From NCBI RefSeq assembly GCF_000835495.1, contig NW_015622542.1, forward strand, positions 5,974,485-6,038,484: a stretch of DNA of 64,000 nucleotides, in the 5' to 3' direction. Of the stretch, positions 24,245 through 36,709 are shown piece by piece. Each line of letters begins with the position of its first letter. The stretch's first letter is position 1. A program made the position numbers and the translations under genes. Below the pieces are notes generated by a model. It had not been told where the DNA came from, did not search any database, and saw nothing but the letters and a program-made list of their open reading frames with translations. The DNA comes from Cladophialophora immunda (taxonomy: Eukaryota; Ascomycota; Eurotiomycetes; Chaetothyriales; Herpotrichiellaceae).

Positions 24245-27200
24245 AAAAGGCGGTGCAGACAAGTAATCATGCGCACATGGTCCTCTTTCGTCTGCTGCCT
24301 GATCCATTCACAGGCTGCATTCATTCCGGCCGCTTTCCCGGTTGCGGGTAGACCAACTTCCACAATACAAGACGCCATGATGGCGCAAATTCGTCCATCC
24401 CTTCAAGCGGAGTAGACAAGAAGCTGTGCATCTTGTGAAGACATCCACTGTTACACACAATTACTGACTCAAGACCGGATGTGAGACGGATCAACCCAAA
24501 CAAGGCTTTCTTGCGGATTCCTATGACCGATAGAATGGTAAGGTGTACGACTAGGACAGCTGAAGCACTCGGAAAGATACGGCTGTAGCTAACCAAAGGT
24601 CCACCGCAATTCCACGATCAGTGGTGACCTCTCGTTCAACAACCCCGTCCACAACCCACCTCGAGGTAACAGAACACAGAGTACTCCGTATATCAAGATG
24701 GCACTGACAAGAGCATCTTGGTGCCAGGTGACACTTCACACCATTCACTGTGGATTTGCAGCCCACTGATTGATACTTTGGCGAAATATTAGAAGCGGAT
24801 CCTGCTCTTCAAAGAGTAAACGATCATCATCCGTACTGTAACTAACACCACAAACGACCCCCACAGACTGGAAGGGAAACAGCGTGTGCATGGTCGGGAT
24901 GATCACGTTTTCCGGAGATTAAGAGCATGTCGACTCGTTATTGGTTTGACTTGTGGCAAAGGAACTAGGCATGACATCCTTCGCATTCCGAGAAGCAAGC
25001 TGACTTCCTCGGAGCTTTGCAGTGCTGCTCAGGATTTTCGATGCCTGTGCGGGTTGGATGCACGATGGTTTTCCCGGCCAAGCGAGAGCCGTACGAGCAC
25101 ACGTTATCTCGTTGTCAGGGGAGGAAACATTGGTGGTTTCGGATGCCCGGACAAGTTTGGAGATTCAAGGCCTCCAGAAGGTCGACCTCCCTTGCGAGTA
25201 GTCAGTCACAAGAAGCCATTGACCGTTACTATCTGGGGGCGCCACTCAGGGTGTTCCGGAGTACCACCACCATCAAGATATGGATAGCCTTTGATCCTGC
25301 GATATCACTCCATCTTGTGGCTCTGATTTGGTACGACAAAGCTTCTGTGCCGGGGCGCCGTGCAAAGGGCCCCTCTCCTCTCCAACATCAAGCTTCGTAG
25401 GCCACCCCCCGACTCGAGGGGTTGGAATGCAGGGGTAGCAGAAGGACAAGGGTCCCGTAAAGGGGATAGGCAAAGAAGGTTGAGATTCGAGAAGGCTACC
25501 GGCCACTTTCCGGTGCCCAGGCTGCGCATATCGAGAGACTGCCGCTTGATACGCTCGTGCCGGCCGGTGGAACGACCAGAAATGGTTCATTCATCTTGGA
25601 CGAGCAGTTCCTCAAAGCCCTCGGCCTTGTACGTACAATCAAAGGCGCCAAGAGCAGAGGGTTCTGCAACCTCAATCACGGGCTGTCGTGCCGCAGACTT
25701 TGCGGCGAGGTTAAACCTTGACCAATGGTTATTGGCTACACCGGTCTTGGGGGGGGGCGACGAAGGAGCAAGGCAGAAGACGTGGCATGGCCAGTCCTTC
25801 GGTCACGTAAAGTGTAACTCCGCCTCAAGTGTTCAAACTTCATCCGTCATGTTCGAGGATGGTGATCGTCAGGCTTGAGATGAAACGAACTAAGAGAGGG
25901 GATTTGCACCTCAAACCAATGGCACCCTGGCACTCGATCATTTAGGGTCTAGGTTCGAAGGAGCTTAGGCCTAGGCGAGCAACAAGCTTCGAGTGCTGGC
26001 GTGAAGAAAAGAGCCCTGAGGCTACGTCGCGAGAGTACTAGGCTGTGCAGCTGAGGGAAGCACCGGCACCGGTGGGTGGTGCTTTGACTAGCCTAAGAGC
26101 CTGGCCCAGGGAGGCCACGTGGAAAAGTGTCAAGGGCTTCCTCTTCAGGTGTGGGTGCCAGGGGGTGGGGGTGCCTGGCTCTAGCCTGGTTGAACTGCTT
26201 TAACTGGATTCACTGGAGTCGCTGGCTGGGGGGGCCGCAAATCGCAGCCTTGGTCCTTGGAACAATCAAACCCATGCCCATGGTCCACCCCGGCGTTCGA
26301 GGTTCGTGGCTGACAACCACCGTCTTCCAGGCTTCGAGAAACATTCCAGGTTCCACAATCGAAGCAGTTTAATTTGAAAACGATCCACCCTTACGTGCCA
26401 GGCGACGCACTTGACGGAGCATCTTATCCAACATCCATGACCTGTGGACACACTGGGAACACCCTGTCAATCAGCAGGGCTGAAGATAGTTACCCTGTCA
26501 GTTCAAAAAGGGGGGGGTGAAGGGGGGCGGACATTTATCGTGGGTGTCGAGAGAAAGGTGCAGATTCTGTTGTCATCCCATGCCATCCATCCACCCATCT
26601 CCATCCATCTCCGTCCATCAATTCACTAGCACTTTAACTCATCATGGCTAGCGAGGGCGAATTTCTCCACGTCGCCTCTTGCACCTTGTTTCGATTTTGC
26701 TTCCCCAATTTTTTCCCTGTGTATCGACCAGTCTTGGAAGCAGAAATGAGCTGGACCTTCAAACCACGCCGGTGGACAGCCTAGCGGTCAAGTCCGCCTC
26801 GCACCTTGCTTGATCAAGACTCCTCTTTGCGCCTGTAGAGACCGCCTGTTGCGTCTCAACTCCCATTCGTCCCTCCGCCATGATTCCATTTTCCCCTTTC
26901 AGTCGCCTGCGAGGCAATCCAGAAGCAGCCATGGAAACATTTCATCACTCCTCTGTCAATCGAATATAACCCCCCCAACCAGATTCGCACGGCTAGAACC
27001 TTCGGCGGCTTCTCGGCACCTCGTGTCCATCCTCATCACTCGTGAGACTTTGATTGTCCAACCTCCATCTATCTTGGGCTCCACGCGCTCAAGTACCTCC
27101 TCTCAACTCTGGTTGCAACGATGTCGCAAGCTTCCATACGAGACGACCAAACTCCGCACCCGCTAAGCTTCCGACCCCATCCGGTGGACTTGCAATGGGG

Positions 27201-30200
27201 ACACGCAGACTGGGCAAAGAAAATCAAGGAAACATGAGAAAAAATTATCACTATTAGCACAGAGGACCATTTGCCATCCTCTAACTGGCATGGGAACTTG
27301 CCTGCACGATCTCTGCACAAGTGGTACACTGGGCCCTGCAGCCAAGCTGCTCGTATTGACGGTCAATCCGCCCCATGGTGTGGCCACACAGTTCATCCTC
27401 CGGGCCGTGGTGGCATGCAACCACGGCACAACAGGCTACGCTTCCCGCAAAACTCTTGGGCCAGAGGCTCTATTGATGGTTTCTCAAACTTTGTCCTCGC
27501 CTCGTTGTTGATGTTACTGACTGCTTGTACGAGTCATGAAGGCCAGGTTTCACCGAGGAGAGGCATCTGTGGGCTCTGGGCAGTGGTCCTACCCACGCCG
27601 TCCTGCCGTTTCCCGTGTCTGGATCTCGACCTCTGCACTGACTCGTCATATCTGCATGCTCTGAGCTCATGCCCAGCCAGTCCAAGCCTCTCAATTCCAA
27701 AGGAGGTGAAAACTCCGATTCGATCGTCGTGTCACCAGTGTCAAGCGTCCAATATTGTCGCGGTATTCAACCCATGCCTAGACTCACACCCACCTGCATC
27801 GACGCAGTCTAGCATCTTACCTGTTCCACGTGGCCGACGCCCCCTAAACCCAGATTTTGTGGCGGCCACGAGGTTTTTCTGCGGGACACTGCGTTTCACA
27901 GCTTTAACTTTCAATCACTGCAGCCCAGCTGCCACACGGCCCCGGGGTTGGCATGAGCACGGTATGGTACGATTGGCCACGAGTCTCATTCGAACTGCCT
28001 TTTCTGTTGATTCTCAGACTGCCCGAGCAATACTCTCACGCTGCAAGGGACAAGCGAAAGTCACTGGGGGGACTTTGTCTTGTACCCTTCAACTCCTCGC
28101 GTAGTGCCAGAGGCTTCTCGCATTCACGAGCACAGCTCTCGACCCACGTTCGAGGAAGTGCACTTTTACTGTGTTGTGAGCCTCTCAGGACGGATCCAGC
28201 AGGTTGGCCTTCACGCCTTTGAACCCAATCTGTGCGGTGGCCCAGTTCCCGTCCACACAACAGGGGTAGAACACACTTTCCCTTGCTGTTCACCAACCGT
28301 GGAAGGTTCTCACAAGACTAAGAATAGGTTAGATTACATATGATTCTACAGTTGGCATGCCTGAAACTTTGAGCCTATGCTAGCGGGTGCGCCTTGCCAT
28401 TCACTGTTCCAGCCGTGCCCTCGAATTACTGTACGCCTTGCTCAAGCGCAGAACTTGGCTGAATCCATTGGAGGTCGACACCACTTGGGCAAAGAGTTGA
28501 GCCGACCATGCTCACATTTCTTCCTCTCGTGCCTTGCTTCGAGGTCGAATTCTACTTCATCAAGGTCTGAGCGCCAAACTGTCACTACGCACTTTCGATC
28601 TGTGGGGCCAGAGGTCATATTGCGTTCACCGACTTTGAACAGTGCATGTCGAAGCTGTTGTAGAAAGAAACAGCAAACACCACAATGGTGCCTTATACCC
28701 CCACAAAGGAGCTCTTTTCATTAGCAAGCAGCTGGTGGTCGGCTGTGTGTACTCGACCATCAACCGGACGTTATAGATCGACCGATTTATTCTGCCCTCG
28801 TTTAAGCGAGCATCCAACATACACGCTATCACCCCAATTAGACGCCGAACCCTCACCGACAGTTTAGAACCGTGCAATCATGTTCCCTTGTGCCTTTGGG
28901 CTCGAATCTACTTGACGAGGTCACCATAATCAAACGCTCGCAAGTGGGTGGGTGGATCGCAGAACTGTGCGGTGAGGACGCCCACGTGGCCAAGCCAGAA
29001 TCAGCAGGAATCTCAGCCCTTCACTGAATTGGCTGACCTCGAACACGAGCGACATCATACACTTGAGGCCGAAGGTGCAGCAAGCCCACGTACGTGGTCA
29101 AGCTGCATTCCGGTCACCGTCCCAGTTCTCCGTGTCTCAGGCTCGCAGCTCCATCCTTTGCGCCCACCCCGACTCTGCGCACAAGAATGGATGGATCGTT
29201 TTATTCATTGCACCCAAATTCCGAAGTGACCCGAAGATGAGGTGATGATGGTTTACCTCATTGGGGACATCACCCTGTATTTTGTCGACAAACCCTCGTG
29301 AAAGGCGTGCTAGGATGGTGTTGGAGAGGCAACCCAAGACTTCACATGCTACCTTGCCATTTCAGCCTGAGTGACAATGTAATGTCAGCAGAGTGACAAC
29401 TTCAGCAGAAAGGTGTGCAGGGTCGAGCCCTCCAGTACGCCCACTTCCTGAAGCTGTAGGTGGACGACCAGATGCTCCTAATTGCGCCTTTCAGGTAGCC
29501 ATGAGAAGACAATGTTTCCAATCGATGCTGAGATCAGCCCCCCCCCCTCAACACCCAATTCGGTCGTCATATCAGCTTCAAATTTGCTTGCCTTTGGATG
29601 CAGCGCTCACCAAGGGTTGATGAAGACGGATTCCAGAGGAGCCGCTGTTTTGCAAAGGTAAACCCCGAGGGGGAATATGTACAGCGTGCTGTTGCATCTG
29701 CCATCGATATGCGCATGCTTTTGCCGTTCCACTTCTGGAAAGGGTCACTCCCTCGAGAGCTCTCCTTCAGGAAAGCTCTCGGCGGTTGACCTGTGATTCC
29801 AGATCTTACACTCCTCTACCTATATATTCGCCCTAAAGACTAACCGTCCGTTCGCTGACAACAAGGTGGCCCCAACTCCGGCTCAACTGTGAGAGAAAAA
29901 AAACCCCCATTCGAGAGCATTCGATTGATCTGCTCTCTACATATTTGGTTTTACAGGTGGTGCAGCAGCAGATTTCCTGTTATCAGGCCCCTGGTGAACT
30001 TGGCAACGGCCGACAGAGGATCCATTGCACGGGACTCTCTGCCAGCCGCCGTTCGTCGGGAACAGACCCCTCGGTCGACCGTCATTGCCTCCAGGCTTCC
30101 CTCTCCTGCATCTTCGTCCTTCCCTCATTTTCTTTCAACGCACGCAGTCGCTGCTGAGACTTTCTCAAGGGCTCATAGCCAGCAAGGGTCTATATATGTG

Positions 30201-30680
30201 AGAAAAGAGACAATACGATACCCTACAACCTGCTTGCACAGCCGTGGATAGGAACTGGGCCCTCACGGGAGCCTGGCGTCGAACTTTGGTGTGAAGAAAG
30301 ACATTTACAGAACCTAAAAGAAATAAAAGGGGACGAAGAGGGTTGTCCTCCAAGGGGAGGTACGGTAGCCCGACCAGAAATTCCTTTTCCATTTTTCTAT
30401 CTGGAAGAGAGCGCGATTCGTAGATGATCATTTTCAGTGTTCACGCCCAATCTACCGTCTCTTACCTCTCCCCCTTTCTTTCCATTGCCGCATTCCCTCT
30501 CTTTCCTACAAACGACATGATTACATGTGTTTTTGACTGGATCGTCACTGAACGGCTCTACCTCTACCCTGATCCCCTCTCGACGCGAAGGTCACGTCCT
30601 CCACTTTGTGGGGGTAATTCTTTCTCCCCCAGCCCTAGCTAGCACTGTCAGCGGAAGAGGCTTGTATCTAGTTGGATAAG

Positions 30681-30694
30681 TAGGTACCTAGGTA
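30681..30694. repeat. overlapping TAGGTACCTA / TACCTAGGTA palindromes
   Basis: Two overlapping perfect 10-base palindromes (30681-30690 and 30685-30694) followed by another GGTAC. Part of a recurring family of such words in the gene-free block. Confidence 0.6.
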
Positions 30695-30755
30695 GGTACG
30701 AGTAGAAGTATAGACGAGTATACAAGATAATAAATACAAGAGAGATTCGAATCTA

Positions 30756-30769
30756 GATATATATATATC
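30756..30769. repeat. (AT)6 palindromic run
   Basis: GAT followed by an AT run and closing TC, forming a perfect 14-base palindrome. Simple sequence; a promoter TATA role cannot be shown. Confidence 0.6.
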
Positions 30770-30800
30770 CTTCGTTCTTAGAGCTTTCTCTCTCCCTCTC

Positions 30801-30824
30801 TCCCTCCCTCCCTCCCTCCCTCCC
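30801..30824. repeat. (TCCC)6 microsatellite
   Basis: Six perfect tandem copies of TCCC inside a longer pyrimidine tract (about 30785-30835). Confidence 0.9.
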
Positions 30825-31412
30825 AGTCTCTCTGTCACGGTTTTCTCTCGACGCATCGCTCTCGCCGTTTGGGTTCTCTAGGACAATGCATTTTGACCAG
30901 CGCCTGCTCACTACACCCCGTACGGTACACGCACGGACGTAGGGCCGTCTACGGTATCTGGAACGGGCATTCTTGAATCCTGTTCTCACGAATACTGCTT
31001 GGCTTGCCGTTCTTGAGCCCTCGTTAGCTATGAATTACAGGATAGAATCCCCCCTGGGCGCGACGGCGGGTTGAAGGACACCTAGGTATCTGGATCAAGC
31101 TTCCGAGCACTAATTACTCTTTCTCAACCCAAGAAGGAGAGGACGGGCTGAGGGGTGGGGGGGTAGATTCGATCACTCATCAATCATCTACCATCAACGC
31201 CATGAACTCATCGGAATACTTTTATAATCAACAAGGAGATCAGGATTGAAGTGGCTTTCCAGTTCGCCAAACTATTCGTCCAAGTATGTTCCTCTCAAGG
31301 AATTCCCTCATCATTTTTTTTTTGGTGGTTCGTACCGCCCCGTCGAGTGATTTGCAAATTACAGCAGCTCCGTTTGAGGTTTCCTTTCCCGAATCCCAGC
31401 ACACTACGTCTA

Positions 31413-33793
31413 TTACCATTCGACAGGATCGGTCTTGACCTCGCCCCGATTCGTCTTGGGTACGGGCGCCGCCTCGATCTTGACGGGGCCTTTGCGCCAC
31501 TTCTTGAGATACCCACTGCCGTCCAACCACGGCGTGTCCAAGGTCCTCTTGGCTTCAAACTGGGCGATCTTGTCCTCCATCTGCATGGTCAGGCCGATGT
31601 CGTCGAGGCCCTCGACGAGACAGTGCTTGCGGAACTCCTCCACCTCGAACCGGGCGAGCTCGTTGCCCTTGTCGTCGCGGATGACCTGGTTGGGCAGGTC
31701 CACTTCGATCTCGTGGCCGGCTCGGGCCTCGTCGGCGATTTTGTTGAGCTTCGCCTGGTCGGGCATGATGAGCGGCAACATGCCGTTCTTGAAGGTGTTG
31801 TTGAAGAAGATGTCCGCGTAGCTCGGGGCGATGACGCACTTGATTCCAAAGTCCAGAAGCGCCCATGGGGCATGTTCTCGCGAAGAGCCGCACCCGAAGT
31901 TGGGCCCGGTGACGACGAGGATCTTGGCCTGGCGGTAAGGTTCTTTGTTCAGGACAAAAGACGGGTTTTCGCTGCCATCTTCGTTGTAGCGCAAAGGGTG
32001 GAAGAGCGCGGAGCCGAGTCCGGTGCGCTTGATGGTCTTGAGGAATTGCTTGGGGATGATGGCGTCCGTGTCCACATTGGCTTTATCGAGAGGTGCTGCG
32101 ATACCTTTGAGCACGGTGAATTTGGGGAGACCGCCTGATGCTCCCGATGCCGGGACGTGATTTGTGGCTGTGCTTGTTGCGTCTGTGGGGATGTCGAGGA
32201 TACGGTCAAGCTCTTCTTCAGAGTCGACTTCAGCAAATTCAGGCCTCACGTCAAGTTTGGGGTCTGCTTTGGCGGGGGAGGGATTGTCGCTGTATTTGCG
32301 CACATCAGCCAATTTGCCCACGATGGCCGCCGCCGCCGCCATGACAGGAGACACAAGATGTGTGCGGCCCAGAGCACCTTGCCGTCCTTCGAAGTTGCGA
32401 TTCGAGGTACTGGCACAGCGTTCTCTGGGAGACAGAATATCAGGATTCATGCCCAAGCACATTGAACAGCCAGCTTCCCGCCATTCGAAGCCGGCGTCCA
32501 GGAAGATCTTGTCCAGCCCTTCGCTCTCAGCTTGGGCTTTGATATTGCCAGAACCTGGAACAACCATGGCCCGCTTGATATTTGGTGCCACTTTCTTGCC
32601 CTTGACGATCTTCGCGGCAGCACGAATGTCCTCAATGCGGGAATTTGTGCATGAGCCAATGAAGACCTTGTCCACCTCGATGTCTTCCATCTTGGTGCCG
32701 GCTGTGAGTCCCATATATTCAAGGGCCCGTTTGCAGCTTGCCTTCCTGTTCGGGTCCTCAAAGTCATCAGGGCCCGGGACGACGCCAGTAATGGGAACGA
32801 CATCCTGCGGCGACGTACCCCAAGAGACTGTAGGGGCAATGTCCTTGGCGTCGATGAAGACCTCGATGTCATATTTGGCACCTTCGTCCGACCTTAAGCT
32901 GGCCCAGTAGTTTGTCGCCTTCTTCCACTCATTGCTGTCGACCTTTGGAGCCAGAGGACGTCCCTTGAGGTAGTCGAAGGTGGTCTGGTCGGGGGCGATC
33001 ATGCCGGCCCTAGCTCCTCCTTCGATCGACATGTTGCAGATGGACATGCGGGCTTCCATGCTGAGACTTCGGATGGCAGAGCCGCAGAACTCGATGACGG
33101 CGCCTGTACCGCCGGCGGTGCCGATGACCCCAATGACATGCAGAATTATGTCTTTGCTGCTCACCCCGGGGGCCAACTGGCCGTCGACCTGTATCCGCAT
33201 GTTCTTGCTCTTTTTTGTGATCAAGCATTGCGTGGCCAGGACGTGTTCGACCTCGCTAGTGCCGATACCAAAAGCCAAGGCGCCGAAGGCGCCATGAGTC
33301 GAGGTGTGGCTGTCGCCGCAGACGACTGTTGTGCCGGGCAAGGTGAAGCCTTGTTCGGGACCGATGATGTGCACGATGCCTTGATTCTTGTCCCCGAGGC
33401 CAAAATATGTGAGCCCAAAATCTTTGACATTGTCTTCGAGGGTTGTGCATTGTAATCTGCTGTCGTCTTCCTTGACAAAGTCTGCCACATTCTTGAAATT
33501 CTTCCGTGACGTCGTGGGGACGTTGTGGTCGGTGGTAGCAAGGGTGCAGTCTGGTCGGCGGACTTTCCGCTTGGCGTTCTTCAGCCCTTCGAAGGCTTGT
33601 GGAGATGTGACTTCGTGGACAAGATGTCTATCTGTGAGAGATGTTAGTGGTTTCTGAGTCCAGGTGTTTCCGGGGCAAATGGGTGTGGCATACCAATATA
33701 CAAGAGGACAGTGCCATCTCGCTCTTCGTTGACGATATGGTCTTGGAAGACCTTGTCATAGAGGGTCCTGGGGGTGGACTCGATGGAAGGCAT
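31413..33793 (-). CDS. leu1: 3-isopropylmalate dehydratase
   Basis: Two exons, 33793-33694 and 33631-31413, with a 62-base intron, encode 772 residues. The enzyme is a cytosolic aconitase-family hydro-lyase that converts 2-isopropylmalate to 3-isopropylmalate in leucine synthesis. It starts [20 protein letters not shown]. The large-subunit region has the 4Fe-4S cysteines C361 (GSCTNS) and C422/C425 (GCSMCLG). After a linker rich in Ala, Thr and Ser near 500-530 comes the swivelling small-subunit domain with [14 protein letters not shown]. This is the fused arrangement usual in fungi, where bacteria have separate LeuC and LeuD, and the length matches fungal orthologues. No defined Leu3-type site was recognised upstream. 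Confidence 0.97.
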
Positions 33794-35620
33794 CTTGATA
33801 GACTCGGCAGCGATCAGTACCTTGAGCGAGATTCGAGATTCAGGAATGGAACATCCAGAATGAATCTTCGAATAGCAGGGCACAAGATATAAGCAAAAAG
33901 GTTTGGAGAGACTGTGGATGGCGGGGGAGCCCGACATCGGAGCAGCAGGATGACTTCGCACGCCCGCTGATTGGCTCGCCATGGGATGCAGGCTACCAGT
34001 GGCTAGACATGAGCACGGCACTGGACGTCGTGCGTTGGTCTTGTAGACTCAGCATTCTTGTGACACATCTATCGATCTCGTTCCTGACATCTCCAACACA
34101 TGTCTATTAGCTGTGGATGGTATACTGAAGCCTGCTATCTCGTCGACAGGCTATTCGTGGTGTTTGCCCGTTAGCTCGCTGGACGTGGTGAGTACAGGTG
34201 AGCAACTGCACTCATTCCATGTTTCCGTGGTGAGGAATTGAAGAATCCCTAGCCATGCCGCTGCATGCCACCCGACGGTAGCCATGATTGATGCACTGTT
34301 GCCTTGTGATCAACAGTCCGAGCACAGTCAGTCATGAGCATGGAGAACCCCTGTGGTGGTACAACGATCCCAGAAATATGCCGAGCTTCCATCATCATGG
34401 ACGAGGCTATGGGGCTGTCAACTCATCAACCATGATGAGAAAACTCAGCTGGGACTGCCCAAGTTCGCCGACTTCGGACAACTGAAAGGAGATGATGCGG
34501 TCTGAGGGACCTCCTGATCAGTCACGGTGCTTGTCTGGTTGTCCCTGGGGCCTGGTTCATGTTTTCCAGATTGAGGGGTGACTCTCTCAGTGGCCGACGG
34601 GGTCCCTCTGGTGACATGTTGAAGTTCTCACACCACACAGTGAAAACAAAAACAAAACAAAAAGGCAAGGAAATGCTTTGGGAGTTGAACATCTATCTAC
34701 CCTGTTTCAGCCTTTCATACATTCATCTCTGGGAGCAAAAAGTTCAAACAGGCCGCGCAGTTCCATTTTACCCTTTCCGTCCCAGTTCCCTTGTCGATGC
34801 CAGAGAGTGCGTTATCCAGCACTCTCCAACACCCACGAGGACTGGGAGACATGGCAAGACCCCGTACAGTGCCATGTCAGAAAAGGCCCCGCCCTCCGAC
34901 CCGTTGGAACTTTCCAATTTGTCCCATAGCCCGAAACTCGAAGTCGTAGGGGTCTCATTGCTGGTCTCACTTCTTTCAAATGGGGCTATGTTGACCAGAA
35001 TTGTGCAGATACAATTGATATGGGTGTAATTAGTTGGGGAGTGTTATACGATATGGCTTGGCGAGTGGTGAAGTACTTAGTATTGATATTGTCCTAACGG
35101 GCAGGTCGGTCGAGGTGTAGAGTGCAAGCTGTAAAGGGAGCTTGCACTTTCATCTCACGCAGAACCAAGAATCATTCATTCAGAGATGGTCTCCTCGTTC
35201 GTGTAAGCAACACCGTTCTCTTTCTCTCACACAAATCCATTGATTGCATCTCGCCGAAATGTTAGAGCAAGCAAGCGACGCTCCATCCAATGAGGACTCC
35301 AGCCTCGAATCGAAGCTCCCGTGTCCACGCTCCCTCGCTGACAATTGCCCCCACCGAAGCGCTCGAGAATCTCCAAGTCGGCAGGCTTGCAGGGGCTGCG
35401 TATCTGACTAAATGCGCCACCTTCGTAACCGCTGAGCTCTGGACCAGGCTGGGAGGTGCGGATTCAAAAAGTGGGCATTTGACAAGTGGCAAACTGAGCA
35501 AGATCTCGAGTTTCGAACAAGCTGTTCCCAAGCCCATTGCTCTCCTTTACCCATGACTATTGGCAAAGGACCAGACGATTCAGCTGCAGACCGCTAGCCG
35601 ACCTGCATCCGCCTAACCGG
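33794..35620. other. divergent intergenic region
   Basis: Shared upstream region of LEU1 (-) and the cyclase gene (+). It contains only short frames without domains, for example plus 34559-35029. No gene or operator was recognised. Confidence 0.5.
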
Positions 35621-36709
35621 ATGCCTAGATTTGGGCTTCGCGAGCTGAGAAGAGCCCAGACAACCGTCAGATCGGCCTCATCGTCTTCCAACCATGTCCT
35701 TCTGCTGACCCCATCTACGCAACGAGCACCTTCAACGTGCGCCCCCAGCATCGTGGGCACGCATTTCGCGCCTCAAAATCGTCCTTGTTTACGCATTAGT
35801 CGGTTTACAACATCTACATCGCTCAATAGCAGCGATGCGGCTAGAAAGCCAGCCCAGGCGGCCATGGTCAGCAGTGAGACTCCGGCCAGAGGTACCCCTC
35901 CCCCTCTAGGTAGAATCGGAATAGTCTTCACCGATATTGTCAAATCGACAAACATATGGGAGAAAGACACAAACGCCATGATCGAGGCCATGAAACTGCA
36001 CGATGACATGATCAGAGGCCTCACTGTCGCCAACGAAGGCTACGAGGTCAAGCAAAATGGCGACGGCTTCATGATCGCCTTCGCCACCGCGACTTCTGCG
36101 GTGCAATTCTGCCTAGACGTGCAAGAAAAGCTGCTAGACGAGCACTGGCCGAAGGAGATCCTCAAGCTGCCACCCGGCCAGGAAACCAAGGACCCTGAAG
36201 GCCACGTCCTGTTCCGCGGCTTGCAGTTGAGGATGAGTGCCCACTGGGGCGAGCCCGTGAGCAAGTGGAACGAGGTCATCCAGCGCATGGATTATCTCGG
36301 CCCGGTGGTCAATCGGGCCGCTCGATTCATTCAGGTCACAGAGGGCGGCCAGATCGTGGTATCCGAAGAATTTCTGCTCCAGCTGCAGAGCGAGTTGGAA
36401 ATGGCCAAGCAGCAGAACGAGGCACAGGAGCCGGTCCAGGCAGCTGACGAGGAGGGCAACCATCACTCCCATGCAACAAACACGCCGGCAGTCTCTCTGG
36501 ACCTTCGCAGTCTGCGTAGCCGGCGAGACCAAAAAAACCTCACGCACCAGCAATTCGAGATCCGGCCGCTGGGGGACTACGAGTTCCAGGGCCTGGATGA
36601 CCCTCACAAGCTCTATTTCATTGTTCCCTGCTCGCTTGAAGGGCGGGTGGACCACTGGCATCAGGTCGCGCATGTGACGGGGGTGAAAGGCAATGTTCGC
36701 TCACCATAA
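35621..36709 (+). CDS. stand-alone class III adenylyl cyclase
   Basis: Single exon, 362 residues from ATG 35621, or 281 from the in-frame ATG 35864. The catalytic domain (about 95-345) resembles that of fungal Cyr1/CyaA adenylyl cyclases, but the leucine-rich repeats, Ras-binding region and phosphatase-like domain are absent. All key residues are visible with normal spacing: metal-binding D105 (FTDIVKST) and D148 (NGDG), purine-selecting K144 and D224 (RMDYLG), and N231 and R235 (NRAAR). The Lys/Asp pair points to ATP rather than GTP. Residues 1-81 are basic and rich in Ser/Thr with almost no acidic residues, which could be a mitochondrial presequence if the upstream ATG is used. Inference: a second cAMP source or a signalling paralogue. 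Class III domains of this kind work as dimers. Confidence 0.85.
   Translation: MPRFGLRELRRAQTTVRSASSSSNHVLLLTPSTQRAPSTCAPSIVGTHFAPQNRPCLRISRFTTSTSLNSSDAARKPAQAAMVSSETPARGTPPPLGRIGIVFTDIVKSTNIWEKDTNAMIEAMKLHDDMIRGLTVANEGYEVKQNGDGFMIAFATATSAVQFCLDVQEKLLDEHWPKEILKLPPGQETKDPEGHVLFRGLQLRMSAHWGEPVSKWNEVIQRMDYLGPVVNRAARFIQVTEGGQIVVSEEFLLQLQSELEMAKQQNEAQEPVQAADEEGNHHSHATNTPAVSLDLRSLRSRRDQKNLTHQQFEIRPLGDYEFQGLDDPHKLYFIVPCSLEGRVDHWHQVAHVTGVKGNVRSP

Larger units (their letters stand above)
22537..31412. other. 8.9 kb gene-free stretch
   Basis: No protein gene could be supported on either strand. The longest frame, plus 27271-28104 (277 codons), has the Cys/Ser/Pro/Leu make-up of random sequence of this composition and no domain. 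The region starts with the upstream side of the RGS gene, including a long pyrimidine tract near 23289-23340. Elsewhere it holds homopolymer C and G runs, a TCCC microsatellite, an AT run and several TACCTAGGTA-like palindromes. The base composition is not obviously AT-rich, so strong RIP is not evident by eye. It could hold a long 5' leader, non-coding RNA or a decayed gene. Confidence 0.5.

Noticed and set aside
27271..28104. 277-codon open frame on the plus strand
   Set aside because: Composition rich in Cys, Ser, Pro and Leu with no domain, overlapping frames on the other strand and no splice-linked partners; it looks like chance in GC-moderate DNA.
31251..32138. 295-codon plus-strand frame
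   Set aside because: Lies antisense to the certain LEU1 coding sequence and shows no domain; a shadow frame.
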